A stretch of DNA of 64,000 bases, taken from Neptunicella sp048268085 (GTDB lineage Bacteria; Pseudomonadota; Gammaproteobacteria; Enterobacterales; Alteromonadaceae). Below, one piece after another: positions 53,601 to 63,500 of this stretch; the stretch's first letter is position 1; the number at the start of each line of letters is the position of its first letter. The position numbers and the translations under genes were made by a program. The stretch covers positions 1-64,000 of the forward strand of contig NZ_JBLWWF010000024.1 of the NCBI RefSeq assembly GCF_048268085.1, given 5' to 3'. The notes below the pieces were generated by a model that was not told the origin of the DNA, did not search any database, and was given only the letters and a program-made list of their open reading frames with translations.

Positions 53601-53882
53601 CTGAATATGCGGATTGCCTATAACTGGCGAAGTGAAGAATATATCGGTCGAGTCGGACTTAATACCAATGGTGTACCGCTCAATTTAGGTAATTGGGCAG
53701 AACCTACCGGTTATCTGGATGCACAGATTAATTATTGGGTTAACGATCATCTCAGCTTTTCATTAAGTGGCACTAATTTGACCTCGCAAGATCGGAAAAG
53801 TTATGGCCAATACGAAGACCAATTTCAATCACTATGGGTACAGGAAAGACGCTACACCTTGGGCATATCGCTGAGCTTGTAA
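50691..53882 (+). CDS. TonB-dependent outer-membrane receptor, probably for a glycan
   Basis: 1063 residues from ATG 50691 (AGGA 9 nt upstream; signal peptide MLKKTG to VAQ); ATG 50637 would add a non-signal leader. VEVIEVKGIR (TonB-box-like), plug domain with DSIVAEDIGKLPDATIADSLSRISGVQVQRE and LNIRGMPQVLTTLNGEQ, then a 22-strand barrel ending RRYTLGISLSL. This plug type is the large carbohydrate-linked receptor class of Alteromonadales and Xanthomonadales. A pure AAT repeat (50814-50828) codes for an Asn run after the signal. Co-operon with the GH5 gene 56 bp downstream. Confidence 0.9.
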   Translation: MLKKTGLNTRIKATAFAVGCALLSPIGVAQDVTPDETEDLLNNNNNAVEKTGDSVEVIEVKGIRGSQAAAIDLKREFSNIVDSIVAEDIGKLPDATIADSLSRISGVQVQREANEATSLNIRGMPQVLTTLNGEQFLSPWTITDVGANYGDIPASMITGVDVYKSISAKALSGGISGLVDLKTAKPLYLKDGWTGNIRLEGSQGDMTDEKVNSDGTISPRIDHNINVFIGYNHDNKFGFTAGLFDSESNAANYQIWDDNRLAFLDSQGGLPSDPLDLDNDGDLVNDWYLVPANFGVRSNFMERKRKGGAFSIQAKLSDNFTISGDVFYTKMDQYDRGVNINFNAASSIDSVSVNNGPQEPENLYNVLVKEGTIVGEGSDISYVDDNGNTQTKSLHTLQVAHINSREFLTTSSSNINHTAALNTNVQLDYSNHDNLEASIRYVYAHAEKQYRTANLQQGTPAWLWVDEDGINGRDPFTVYDVTIDYRGDVPTFAYDPIANDLSSAGKLRKYQAAGDGTDTDADLDVLRADATYFLDSDSFVQSMNFGLRRGVRKADHTKFFYAMPTGRYSVYDDATVPVDKRYKLLPGNEVWQKYPEWRDFYYEKEEAGLRNSGDYLDNGFTPRDTSIFTDFGPIKGFENGVSSLDPNSWDSPLEFLNTLYPGTKTIEDPGFTYAVKETSTSAFFQANFADDNKFFGIPIEGDIGVRVVKTEREITKAVIPAVLDRNNSVGSGSQPWQKIPFVSTTETIDTSFTDVLPSLNLNFFPTDDVILRLGASKNMTRNNLENLGSSLVLWYQQCTKTGSDGLPVKVRDGSGQLRDAQVGCAGGGDDRGNPNMKPWRATVYNSSAEWYFAENSILGVGVFLIDVETAVAQYQEQRNFADADGINRGRMVNVWTTGNVGASDLTGFEIGYKQPFTFFENPFLSSLGFEFNYTYSDSESPDLDVEGNALPLPSNSKHQSNTILWYDKDGLNMRIAYNWRSEEYIGRVGLNTNGVPLNLGNWAEPTGYLDAQINYWVNDHLSFSLSGTNLTSQDRKSYGQYEDQFQSLWVQERRYTLGISLSL

Positions 53883-53938
53883 TCGTCTCTTAACCCTTTT
53901 TAAACGTGCGCTACCAATAGTCGTACAGTGAGATTTAT

Positions 53939-56900
53939 ATGAAAAAATTGAATAAATGGAGTTCAACAATGACACTACGTTTAGGTTATCTGCCCATCAT
54001 TTTGGCCACTATGTTAGTCCAGGGCTGTGGTGGCGATTTACTGGATAAAAACGCGGATATTGACACTTTAGTGCCCGATCCTCCCGTCGAGTTACCGAAT
54101 AGACCTTCACCGCCGGAAGATGCATTAGTCATCACCACCAGCAGCAATGAAATTTACGATGCTTCAACTGATCCAATTCTGTTACGGGGTATTAACTTAC
54201 AGTATGGCGATAATCCGGATATTCGACTGGCCGGGATTGCGGCGATAAAAGAAACCGGCTCTAACGTGGTCCGGTTACAACTAAGAGCTAACACCACGGC
54301 CGAACAACTTCGCGCAGCACTGGATGAAATCGTCGCCCAAGGCATGATAGCTATGCCTATGCTTTGGGAAGGCGAAGGTGAAATCACCTGTACCGAAAGC
54401 AATGAGTTTATCAATAAATACACCCAAGAATTATGGTTTGATAAATGGATTGATGTGCTGGTGGAAGCCAAATACCAGCCCTATTTAATGATTAATATTG
54501 CCAACGAATGGGGCCCAACCGGTATCTGGGATGCCAACAGTGTGGGCTATTCAGAATATATCGATACTTATAAATCGATCATCCGCGAATTTCGTGAAAT
54601 CGGTTTTAAAGTCCCTTTAGTGATTGATGCTCCCGGCTGTGGCCAAGATTACAATGCGTTCTTAGCTGACCGTGGGCTTGAATTGCAAGCTGCCGACACA
54701 GAATCAAATATTGTGCTGTCAGTACATGCTTATCATGCCCAATGGAATTCCAGCAATAAAATTGTTGCCGCTACCGATGCCATGTCGAAAACCGGTGTGC
54801 CTTTTATTGTGGGTGAATTTGGTGGCTCTATGGCATTTGGCCCCGCATCCATTGATCACACCGATTTGATCAATAAAGGCGTTGGTGATCAGGCCATGGT
54901 ATTAAGCTTCCCGTGGACAGGTGAGTCAGATAAAGCCGCATATCAATATGAACTGGCTGAAGCCCTTGACTTACAAGGCTCTAATGTCAGTGCCGATGTA
55001 TATATTCCGGCTCGTTATGTGGAAAATGCCAAACTCGGCGTACAAATGTATTTGCGCGATGGTGGCGATCATTACGCCAGTTTAGGTTTCCTACAAGCTA
55101 ACGATACCGATTTAAAAGGTAATGCCTGGACCAATCTTAGTTTTGCCATTCAAAGTACCGCTGATTTAGCCGGTTATGTAGAAGACGGCTTTAATTTAGG
55201 TGACGTGAAAAAAATTGGCTTTGAAGTATCTGCTAATGGTAAACCTACTAATATCGAAGGAGACATTAAGTTTGATAATATCAAGATAGAGGCCGGCGGT
55301 GCAGTACCTGCTATGTATCAAGCTGATTTTATTGGCGAAACCCAAGGTTGGGGCAAAGACTGGACTGCTGGTACCGTTGTCTCATCCGATGCTGACAATT
55401 TAATTATCACCCAAGACTGGTCTGCCAGCGATCAATTTGCTGTTTTTGTGGGTGGTGCCAATACCGGTATCGATACCAGCCAGCCGTTAACTATTAAATT
55501 AAAAATGTTCGTACCTGAAGAGTATGCCAGTGAAACGGATTTGTATTTCAAAGTGTACGTTAACCATGGTGACTCATGGGCATGGGGACAAACCAATGAC
55601 GCCAGTATAGATGATGTCACCCCCGGTGAATGGACTGAGGTGGTATTCGACAATGTTGATTGGAGTACCTTTGGGGCATTACAAAAATTTGGTATCCAGT
55701 TTGGCGGCGTCAGTGCCGGTAAATCAGAACCGATATTAATCGATTCCATTACAGTCACTGGCCCAGACTCTGGTGAAAATGCAGGCAGCCCTCCTACCTA
55801 CTATGCCAAATTTGATGCTGATGCAGAAAATTGGGGCCAATATTGGGGCGGAACCAGCACCGTAACGGCCGATGCAGCTGGCTCATTGGTAATTACCCCT
55901 GACTGGATATCCGAAGGTAAAGTAGGTTTTGGTATTGCCGGTAGCCTGACCAATATTAATCCCTCGGTACCGGTCAGTTTAAAAGCCAAAGTCTTTATTC
56001 CTGCCTCTTATGCGGATGAGAGTGGACTTTACTTCAAGTTTTTTGTCCAAGATCAGGGCTGGAGTTGGTTTGCCGCCCAAGACTTAACTATCGCTGATTT
56101 TACTCCTGGTCAATGGACTGAAGTGACGGTCGATAATGTAGATTTATCCTCCCAAGTTGCTCCTTTCCAACGCTTTGGGGTTGAAATGGGTGGTGTGGTC
56201 ATGACTGAAAACACCGATCCCATTCTGATTGACTATGTGGCCGTACTAGCCGATGGAGAATCTATCGATGCTGGCGGTGTGATGGGATTAGTCACGGATT
56301 ACGAGCAAGACTTTATTGGTGAACTAGGTGGCTGGGAACGGGATCCATGGGAAGATACCACCGGTGCTATCTCGGTCGACGGTTCTAATCTGGTACTCAG
56401 CCAACAATGGGCGACTAAAGATCAATTAGGCTTATATGTGAATGGCGGCACAGCCAGTTTAGATACCAGCACACCGGTTACCATCAGTGCTCGAGTCTTT
56501 GTGCCAGCCTCTTATTCGGATGCCACCGACTTATTCTTCCGTTTTTACGTACAACACGGTGATGACTGGTCAGGCTGGGATACCACCGAAGATAAAACTC
56601 TGGCTGACTTTACCTTAGGTGACTGGACAGTCATCACCTTTGAAGATGTAGATTTCAGCATGGTACAAACCCTGCAACGCTTGGGGATGCAAGTCGGTGG
56701 TGTGGGTAACAATAAGAACGATCCTATTTTGGTTGATTACGTCAAGGTTGAAAAAGTGGGATTGGTACCTCTGGAACTGGAAACCCTGTTTAACATGGGA
56801 TTCAATGATCCGGCTGATGTAGATGCTTGGGCATTAGACTATGCAGAGGGCGGCTTTAATGCTGAAGTACTCAGCGAGGCAAAAAATCATGCTTATGGCG

Positions 56901-57073
56901 TGGTACCCTTCGGCTGGATTGCTTGGTCATGGAAAGGCAATGGCGGTGATGCCGTGGTGCTGGATATGTCTACCTCTGAAGATAGTGTTGAACTGACCAC
57001 TAGAGGAAACGAGATCATCAATGGCCCGAACGGGATTAAATCCTCTTCAGAGCCAGCAGGGTTTGGCCAATAA
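53939..57073 (+). CDS. GH5 lipoprotein (beta-mannanase-like) with barrel interrupted by four binding modules
   Basis: 1044 residues (ATG 53969, with GGAG 7 nt upstream, is an equally good start). Lipobox VQGC (Cys30). GH5 barrel first part 66-300: LLRGINLQY, acid/base Glu190 in NIANEWGP, HAY (263-265), nucleophile Glu293 in GEFGG. Then about 640 residues of four beta-sandwich repeats (315-938), then 975-1044 with FGWIAWSWKGNGGD, LDM and EIINGPNGIKSSS, which is the usual last strand and C-terminus of GH5 mannanases. So the binding modules appear to sit inside the barrel. Surface mannan or glucan hydrolysis is likely; its receptor partner is upstream. Confidence 0.88.
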   Translation: MKKLNKWSSTMTLRLGYLPIILATMLVQGCGGDLLDKNADIDTLVPDPPVELPNRPSPPEDALVITTSSNEIYDASTDPILLRGINLQYGDNPDIRLAGIAAIKETGSNVVRLQLRANTTAEQLRAALDEIVAQGMIAMPMLWEGEGEITCTESNEFINKYTQELWFDKWIDVLVEAKYQPYLMINIANEWGPTGIWDANSVGYSEYIDTYKSIIREFREIGFKVPLVIDAPGCGQDYNAFLADRGLELQAADTESNIVLSVHAYHAQWNSSNKIVAATDAMSKTGVPFIVGEFGGSMAFGPASIDHTDLINKGVGDQAMVLSFPWTGESDKAAYQYELAEALDLQGSNVSADVYIPARYVENAKLGVQMYLRDGGDHYASLGFLQANDTDLKGNAWTNLSFAIQSTADLAGYVEDGFNLGDVKKIGFEVSANGKPTNIEGDIKFDNIKIEAGGAVPAMYQADFIGETQGWGKDWTAGTVVSSDADNLIITQDWSASDQFAVFVGGANTGIDTSQPLTIKLKMFVPEEYASETDLYFKVYVNHGDSWAWGQTNDASIDDVTPGEWTEVVFDNVDWSTFGALQKFGIQFGGVSAGKSEPILIDSITVTGPDSGENAGSPPTYYAKFDADAENWGQYWGGTSTVTADAAGSLVITPDWISEGKVGFGIAGSLTNINPSVPVSLKAKVFIPASYADESGLYFKFFVQDQGWSWFAAQDLTIADFTPGQWTEVTVDNVDLSSQVAPFQRFGVEMGGVVMTENTDPILIDYVAVLADGESIDAGGVMGLVTDYEQDFIGELGGWERDPWEDTTGAISVDGSNLVLSQQWATKDQLGLYVNGGTASLDTSTPVTISARVFVPASYSDATDLFFRFYVQHGDDWSGWDTTEDKTLADFTLGDWTVITFEDVDFSMVQTLQRLGMQVGGVGNNKNDPILVDYVKVEKVGLVPLELETLFNMGFNDPADVDAWALDYAEGGFNAEVLSEAKNHAYGVVPFGWIAWSWKGNGGDAVVLDMSTSEDSVELTTRGNEIINGPNGIKSSSEPAGFGQ
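54881..55294 (+). repeat. Binding-module-like repeat A inside the GH5 gene (most divergent)
   Basis: Residues about 315-452. MVLSFPWTGESDKAAYQYE, then SADVYIPARY, ending IKFDNIKIE; it aligns with repeats B to D (LVLSQQW, ARVFVPASY, ILVDYVKVE) but is less like them. Confidence 0.6.
55310..55762 (+). repeat. Binding-module-like repeat B inside the GH5 gene
   Basis: Residues about 458-608. Landmarks YQADFIGETQGWGKDW, LIITQDWSASDQFAVFV, FVPEEYASETDLYFKVYV, PGEWTEVVFDNVD, KFGIQFGGV, ILIDSITV. Confidence 0.75.
55793..56251 (+). repeat. Binding-module-like repeat C inside the GH5 gene
   Basis: Residues about 619-771. Same landmarks as repeat B: YYAKFDADAENWGQYW, LVITPDW, FIPASYADESGLYFKFFV, PGQWTEVTVDNVD, RFGVEMGGV, ILIDYVAV. 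Confidence 0.75.
56294..56752 (+). repeat. Binding-module-like repeat D inside the GH5 gene
   Basis: Residues about 786-938. Landmarks DYEQDFIGELGGWERD, LVLSQQWATKDQLGLYV, FVPASYSDATDLFFRFYV, LGDWTVITFEDVD, RLGMQVGGV, ILVDYVKVE. Confidence 0.75.
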
Positions 57074-57094
57074 TTGACCATATAAAACAAATAC

Positions 57095-57121
57095 AAGCCG
57101 GGTCACTCACCCGGCTTTTTT
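57095..57121 (+). terminator. Terminator of the receptor-GH5 operon
   Basis: AAGCCGGGT-CACTC-ACCCGGCTT with a run of T directly after, 22 bp past the GH5 stop. Confidence 0.92.
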
Positions 57122-57215
57122 ATTGTGATGAAAAGAAATGACCCGATAGCCGGGTTTGGTATAGGATTACCCGGTATTATTTTTCGCCTTCTCTTTAGCC
57201 ATTTACAGGTAAACC

Positions 57216-58211
57216 ATGTCACTGATTGATTTTTCCGAAATTACCACCGCCCTTCAACGCATTCAACCCTACGCCAGCCAAACGCCGATTTTTCAGTCCC
57301 GCATGCTCAATAGCTGGTTGGGGCATGAAGTGTACTTTAAAGCAGAATGCTTACAGCGCAGTGGGGCATTCAAGTTTCGTGGCGCAATCAATACGTTGGC
57401 ATGGTTGCAAGAGCAGGGAAAGTTACCTAAAAAAGTGGTGGCGAACAGTTCAGGTAACCATGCTCAGGCAATCGCACTGGCGGCTAATTTATTTAACATA
57501 GACGCACAAATATTTGCGGCTCAGAATGTTTCAGCGGTCAAAGCGGCAGCGACCGAATACTATGGGGCCGAACTGACGCTTTGTGCAACCCGTGCGTTGG
57601 CCGATCAGCAAGTTAAACAGGCAGCCGAGCAGCAAGACATATATTGGATCCCGCCGTTTGACCATCCACAGGTTATCGCAGGACAAGGTACCGTTGCCGT
57701 TGAAGCCTTACGACAAGTTGAAGGGATCAATGGTATCTTCGCTCCTTGTGGTGGTGGTGGCTTATTATCGGGTACATTGATCGCTACGCGGGAATTGGCA
57801 CCCCAAGCGGAAGTAATTGGCGTGGAGCCGTTAGCTGGCAACGATGCGATGCAATCGTTACAAAACGGTAAGATATTCCGTTTTGACCAATCCCCGCAAA
57901 CGTTAGCTGACGGTGCCGCGACATTAGCCATCAGCGAGTTAACCTTTGAACATTTACAACAACTTGATGATTTTTATACCGTCGAGGAAGCACAAATCGC
58001 CTACTGGACCCAATGGCTACAGCATTTACTCAAACTGCATGTAGAACCCACTAGTGCCATGTGCATGGCCGCTGTTGTGGCATGGCTTCAGCAACAGTCC
58101 TCACCACAAAAAGTCATGGTGGTCCTGTCTGGCGGTAATATTGATCAGCAAAAAATGCAGGCGCTGTGGCAACAGGATTATCTGCAACAAATGCCAATAA
58201 TTGTGGATTAA
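57216..58211 (+). CDS. PLP-dependent threonine/serine dehydratase
   Basis: 331 residues. SGAFKFRGA (PLP Lys53), NSSGNHAQA, and the phosphate-binding CGGGGLLSG; no C-terminal ACT domain, so it is the short catabolic or serine-racemase-like type. Deaminates L-threonine or L-serine, or racemises serine; it cannot be decided here. Flanked by the operon terminator upstream and a convergent hairpin downstream. Not obviously tied to glycan use. Confidence 0.9.
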   Translation: MSLIDFSEITTALQRIQPYASQTPIFQSRMLNSWLGHEVYFKAECLQRSGAFKFRGAINTLAWLQEQGKLPKKVVANSSGNHAQAIALAANLFNIDAQIFAAQNVSAVKAAATEYYGAELTLCATRALADQQVKQAAEQQDIYWIPPFDHPQVIAGQGTVAVEALRQVEGINGIFAPCGGGGLLSGTLIATRELAPQAEVIGVEPLAGNDAMQSLQNGKIFRFDQSPQTLADGAATLAISELTFEHLQQLDDFYTVEEAQIAYWTQWLQHLLKLHVEPTSAMCMAAVVAWLQQQSSPQKVMVVLSGGNIDQQKMQALWQQDYLQQMPIIVD

Positions 58212-58223
58212 TCAGGATACTGG

Positions 58224-58250
58224 TGGCTTCAATTAATCGCATTGAAGCCA
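58224..58250. terminator. Hairpin between the dehydratase and response-regulator genes
   Basis: A perfect 10-bp stem (TGGCTTCAAT with ATTGAAGCCA) and a 7-nt loop in the 58-bp gap of two convergent genes. The T-run is lacking, so the strength is unclear. Confidence 0.55.
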
Positions 58251-58269
58251 TGAACGCGTGATCAAACAA

Positions 58270-59025
58270 TTAACCAATCAGTTCATCCAGCTTATGCCGG
58301 TTACTTCGAGATAACGTTAGTTGCTCACCGTTTTTCAGGATCACCGTATAATCGCCTTTTTCGTTCGGCCTTAACTCACTGACAAAAGAGCGTCTGACAA
58401 TAGATGAACGATGAATTCGAATGAAATGCTGCGGATCCAGCTGGCTTTCCAGTGTCGTTAAGGTTTCACGATGTAAAATAGTTTTGCCTTCATGCAGATG
58501 AATTTCAGCATAGTTACCCGCTCCAACAATATAATCCACATCACAGACATCAATTAAGCGGATACGCCCCGGATCTTTAACCACCAGTCGGGATTTAAAA
58601 CGGCAACTTTGCTCTTCCATCATATGTTGAACAATTTCGCCTACCTGCTGGTAGTTCACCGTATTAACTTCATTCAATTTGGATCTGGCTTTATTCAACG
58701 CAGTGTAAAAGCGTTCATCATCGTAGGGTTTTAACAGATAATCGATGGCATTAAACTCAAATGCAGTAATGGCATATTGATCATAGGCAGTCACAAAAAC
58801 AATCACACATTGGTCAGCAATTTTTTGTGCCAGTTCGATACCGGTCTGGCCGGGCATCTGTATATCCAGAAAGACAATATCAGGCTGATGCTGATTAAAC
58901 ACTTCCAATGCCTGATTGCCATCACTGGCTTCCAGTACCAAACCAATATCTTGCTGTTGTTTTAATAATAATAAAATGGTTTGCCGTGCCAAGGCTTCAT
59001 CATCGACGACCATCACTTTAATCAT
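58270..59025 (-). CDS. LytTR-type response regulator
   Basis: 251 residues from ATG 59025 (GGAG upstream), overlapping the kinase stop by 8 bp. Receiver domain 1-118 (VVDDE, Asp54 in FLDIQMPG, LLKPYDD), LytTR DNA-binding domain about 145-250 (VDYIVGAGNYAEIHLHEGKTIL, FIRIHRSSIV, LSRSNRHKLDEL). Operon with the sensor kinase. AlgR/LytR-type regulators bind upstream repeats. The divergent TonB receptor is a likely target (inference). Confidence 0.93.
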   Translation of the reverse strand: MIKVMVVDDEALARQTILLLLKQQQDIGLVLEASDGNQALEVFNQHQPDIVFLDIQMPGQTGIELAQKIADQCVIVFVTAYDQYAITAFEFNAIDYLLKPYDDERFYTALNKARSKLNEVNTVNYQQVGEIVQHMMEEQSCRFKSRLVVKDPGRIRLIDVCDVDYIVGAGNYAEIHLHEGKTILHRETLTTLESQLDPQHFIRIHRSSIVRRSFVSELRPNEKGDYTVILKNGEQLTLSRSNRHKLDELIG

Positions 59026-60109
59026 CAGTTGCTCCGAGTGGAATACTGAGTGAAGTCTCAAAATATCCGTCTTCCAGTGCCTTCAACTCCAACTTGTAAT
59101 TGTCCGGGTATAGCTTGTCGAGCCGCTCCCGACAATTTTTTAAACCAATACCGAAACCTTTATGTTCATCCTTTTCCGGTACCTTGTTAATTAAATGCAC
59201 ATGTAATATTCCCGGCTCGCAATAAACTTTCAAGCTTAAAAGATTTTTGTTTGTTTCAAGTTGTGAACCGTGTTGCACGGCATTTTCCACTAGCGGTTGC
59301 AGCAACATAAACGGGATTTCGTTGTGTAGGCAGTTTTTGGAAAATTCCACTTGAGTTTCGAGTTTGTGCTCAAAGCGCATCTTTTGAATACTCAAATAAC
59401 TGTTTATAAACTCCATTTCCTGCTCCAGAGTAATCATCTGGTTGCCCTGATTTTCAAGCACTTTACGTAGCATTAAACTGAGCTCACTTAACGCTTTTAC
59501 TGCATCGCCTTTTTTATCCAGACGGATCAAACTGGCCACGGTATTGAGGGTATTGAATAGGAAATGCGGATTAATTTGTGATTTAAGCGACTGCAACTCA
59601 ACCTGAACAAGCTGTTTGGCCAAACTCTCACTGCGCAATTGCTGGGCTCTGGATTGTTGGTAGTAGCTAAAAGTGTATCCCAAACAAACAATGGCTAAAT
59701 ACACCAGAACATCAATGTGCAACAAACTTAATCGCCATTGACGAAAGACTTTTTCAACATAATCCAGTGAACCATGGTATTCGATCAACCATGACAGCAC
59801 GATAGTTAATAGCCAATAAATCCCCAAGAACAACAACGCGGATAACAAATTCTTACCAATAAACTGCGCCGACTTGCCTTCCCGATAACTGATACTTTTG
59901 CATGCCGCAATCACGAACGGCGCGACAACTGCCCATAACATCCACCATGGTAAATAATTAAACCAAATTCCTATCCAGTTTGCGGGACGTTCATAGGCCA
60001 GTAACTGACGGTAAGAATTATCCGTCGCCAGACAGGTCAAGACTAGCCAGAATAGAATATTGGCCAGCCAGAACTGACGTTTGGGAAGATTTTTCCAGTA
60101 ATTTTTCAA
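59018..60109 (-). CDS. LytS-type sensor histidine kinase
   Basis: 363 residues. About four membrane helices in 1-155 (no periplasmic domain of size), then the His_kinase motif SLKSQINPHFLFNTLNTV (His near 190), EMEFINSYLSIQKMRF, and ATPase blocks LLQPLVENAVQHG and GIGLKNCRERL. Partner of the LytTR regulator. The sensed signal is unknown and may be membrane state. Confidence 0.93.
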   Translation of the reverse strand: MKNYWKNLPKRQFWLANILFWLVLTCLATDNSYRQLLAYERPANWIGIWFNYLPWWMLWAVVAPFVIAACKSISYREGKSAQFIGKNLLSALLFLGIYWLLTIVLSWLIEYHGSLDYVEKVFRQWRLSLLHIDVLVYLAIVCLGYTFSYYQQSRAQQLRSESLAKQLVQVELQSLKSQINPHFLFNTLNTVASLIRLDKKGDAVKALSELSLMLRKVLENQGNQMITLEQEMEFINSYLSIQKMRFEHKLETQVEFSKNCLHNEIPFMLLQPLVENAVQHGSQLETNKNLLSLKVYCEPGILHVHLINKVPEKDEHKGFGIGLKNCRERLDKLYPDNYKLELKALEDGYFETSLSIPLGATDD

Positions 60110-60556
60110 CTAAGACTTACTACTTTATTAACAGCGTTGGTTGATTATTTAACAATACGACGTAGCAAAGCAACTATTCCCCCCAATTCACCCCATCAAA
60201 CTGACCATCTAGATACCGATAAAATAGTTTCACACAGCCAATCAGGCTAATTATTAACCATTTCAGATAATCCATTCCCCGTTTAAACCAGACATGCCCG
60301 CCATTGACCACACTAAACCCCAATCCCGCGTATTACCCGTGGAGCTTGGACTAAGCGAAGCATAATTTGGCACTGGATAACAAAGCATTATCCGTCAAAA
60401 CAAAGGATCCATATAAAAAGTAGTCGTCACATCACATTCACACTGAGCAGCTTTGTTGCATCGGTATTGGGATGGAACCACTTCGTTAAGTATGGGCAAA
60501 AACTAATACAAAGTTCACAAGACCAAGATGATCTTGTTGAGCTTGGGAGACACCAT
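60110..60556. other. Divergent promoter region between the kinase and the second TonB receptor
   Basis: 447 bp without a supportable gene; it must hold both promoters. I see no copy of TGTAACCGGTTACA and no clear LytTR direct repeat by eye. Confidence 0.4.
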
Positions 60557-63500
60557 ATGTACACATTTAAAAGAAGTGTCACAGCTATTGCTGTGGCCGC
60601 GTCGTTAGGTCTAACCGCTCCGGTGATGGCAGATAGCGCCACCTCGAATATTGTTGGTTCTATCATGGCTAATGATTATAGCCAATATACGGTTACCGCT
60701 GCCGATCCTAAAACAGGCTACAGTCGCCAAATATCAATTGGTGACGATGGTTCATATCGCTTTGCAAAGTTGCCAACCGGCGAATATGACATCACGGTCA
60801 GTAAGAATGGTCGAGTAGTTGCGCAAGATAAGATCCGCGTATCATTGGGATCCAACGCAACGGCCAACTTCAATCTATTAACCGATACTGGCACCGAAGT
60901 TATTGAAGTTACCGGTGCTCGGGTTTCTGCTGTTGATGTATCCACCACCGATTCGGGGTTGGTTATTGGCGAACTCGAACTGGACAGAATGCCGGTAGGT
61001 AGAAGTATTACTGCCGTTTCTTTGCTGGCTCCCGGTACCATACAAGGTGATCAGGGTTTTGGCGATAACACCAATGCCTCTTTCGGTGGTGCGTCAATTG
61101 CGGAGAACTCTTGTTATATCAACGGACTGGAAGTCACTGATACTCGCCAAGGATTAGGCTGTGGATCAGTCCCCTTCGAATTTTACAAAGAATTCCAGGT
61201 TAAAACCGGTGGTTATTCAGCCCAGTTTGGCCGGACTACCGGTGGTGTCGTCAACGCGGTTACCAAAAGCGGTACCAATGAGTGGGAGTTTGCTACCACT
61301 GCAACCTGGAGTCCGGCAGGCTTACAGGAAAAAGGGTTAAAGTCTCGCGGTAACGGTGGTACCGGTAATGTATTCCGTGATGACAGTGTGACCGAAAACG
61401 ACACCTTTGATTTCACCGTATCTGCGGCAGGCCCGATAATTGAAGATACGTTGTTTATCTATGCCTTAATTAACCCACGTAGCACAGAAAACAAATTCGC
61501 GGCAGATTTGAATAATGGGAATGCCTTTTATCGCGCTGATACCGAGTACCATGTTCGTGAAGCATCCGGTGGGGATAACTTGTTTTGGGCGGCTAAACTG
61601 GATTGGGATATTAGTGAAGATCATCGGTTAAGCTATTTTGCTTATTCTAACCGTAATGACACGACCGACACTATTAATGCCTACAATCCTGACACTGGCG
61701 TTATCGGAGAAGAAATCGGCGTTAATATCCGTAAACGGGGGGGCGAAGCACAAAGCTTAAGCTATACCGGTTACCTGACTGACGATTTATCCGTTTCAGC
61801 AATGGCAGGCCAAATCGAAACCCAATATGCCACCGACCCCAGTAATCTTGATTGTCCGGGAGTATCGGATTCTCGTAGTATTCCTAACCCAGTGAGTGGC
61901 TGTGGACCAGGTGGCTCGACCGGGGATAATTTCGACAAAAACACCCAGTATCGCCTGGATCTGGAATATGTATGGGGCGACCATACCCTGAAAGCTGGTT
62001 TGGATATCCAACAGCGTGAATCCACTCGTGTGACAGTGCCCGTTGGCGGTCATACCTATGATTACAGCAGTCTGGCCCCCAACTCCAGTATTCAGGGTAT
62101 TCCATTTACCAATAATACCGGTGCCACCATCAATTATGTATCGGATCGAATATTTGTCGGTGGCGGAGGATTCAGTTCTGATCTGAATGCCTACTATATA
62201 GAAGACCAGTGGCAATTATTGGATAACCTGGTACTGAATATCGGATTCCGTAAAGACAAGTTTGAGGGGGAAGGTACGACCGGAAAATTACTGTTCGAAT
62301 TTGATACCGATATCGCCCCACGATTGGGCTTTAGCTGGGATATTAACGGTGATGGCGACTCCAAGATTTACGGTACCTGGGGACGTTATTATTTACCTAT
62401 CGCTAACAACACTATCTATCGAGCAGCGTCTGGCGTAAGTGATACCACCACTTACTATACCTTTACGGGTTCGGATGCCACCACCGGTGCGCCAACAGGT
62501 ACAGCACCGATCACCGGTAATCAGGCAACATCGACCAACATCAATTCGATCCCGGCCATTCCGGAAAAAGCGATTTTCCAAACCGAAGAAGCCAATCCCT
62601 TCGCCCGGGATGAGTTAATTATCGGTTACGAGCAAGTCATAAACGATGATTGGTCTGTAGCCGTTAGCGCCACCTATCGTGAAGTCACCAGTGCGCTGGA
62701 CGACTACTGTGGAGCTTACGCCTATCCTTATTGCTTAATGGTCAGTCCCGGTAAAGATGCCACGGCGTATAAGGATGGGGTGTATTACTATGGCGAAGGC
62801 GACCCTCGTAACAACTTGGACGAACATGATCCTAACGAAGATTATAGTGCCTTTGACTTAGCCGATGGTGTGGCCGATCCTGGTTCTCGCACCACCACTA
62901 CCGCAGAACAAATTGGTCTACCGGAAGCCAACAATGAATATATGGCTTTACAAACCAAGTTGAATTATCGCACCGATAATTTCCGGATGAACTTTATCTA
63001 CACTTGGTCACGCAGCACCGGTAACTTTGAAGGTGCGGTTAAATCGGATATTGATCAGGCCGATGCAGGGGTAACTCAGGATTTCGACTTCCCCGCTTTG
63101 ATGGATGGAGCACAAGGTTATCAACCTAACGACCGTCGGCATGTATTCAAGCTATTTGGTAGTTATGATATTAACGATGACTGGACGCTGGGCTTTAATT
63201 CCAGTTTAACCAGTGGCCGTCCATTATCTACCTTTGGTCAGGGATACCCTGATGATAATCCGGATATCTACGGCAGTTACGGTGATACCTATTATATATT
63301 CACCGGTCAGTGTCCTGATACCAATGGTAATGGTGGATGTGATGTAGAAGAAAAAGTCTACAATTTCACTCCTCGCGGTTCCGCTGGCAGAACACCATGG
63401 TTATTTAATGTAGATGTGTCTGTGGCGTACAACTTTAGTGTTTCAGGTGTGGATATGAAAGCCTCATTAGATGTATTTAATGTGTTGAATAATATCGAAG

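Noticed and set aside
56861..57070. Idea that the GH5 C-terminal piece is a separate gene or a frameshift product
   Set aside because: The frame is open without break from 53939 to 57073 and there is no ribosome site or start near 56861.
57141..57180. ACCCGATAGCCGGGT and TTACCCGGTATTA motifs before the dehydratase
   Set aside because: They resemble the LacI-type operators only in the CCGG core and are not symmetric over 14 bp.
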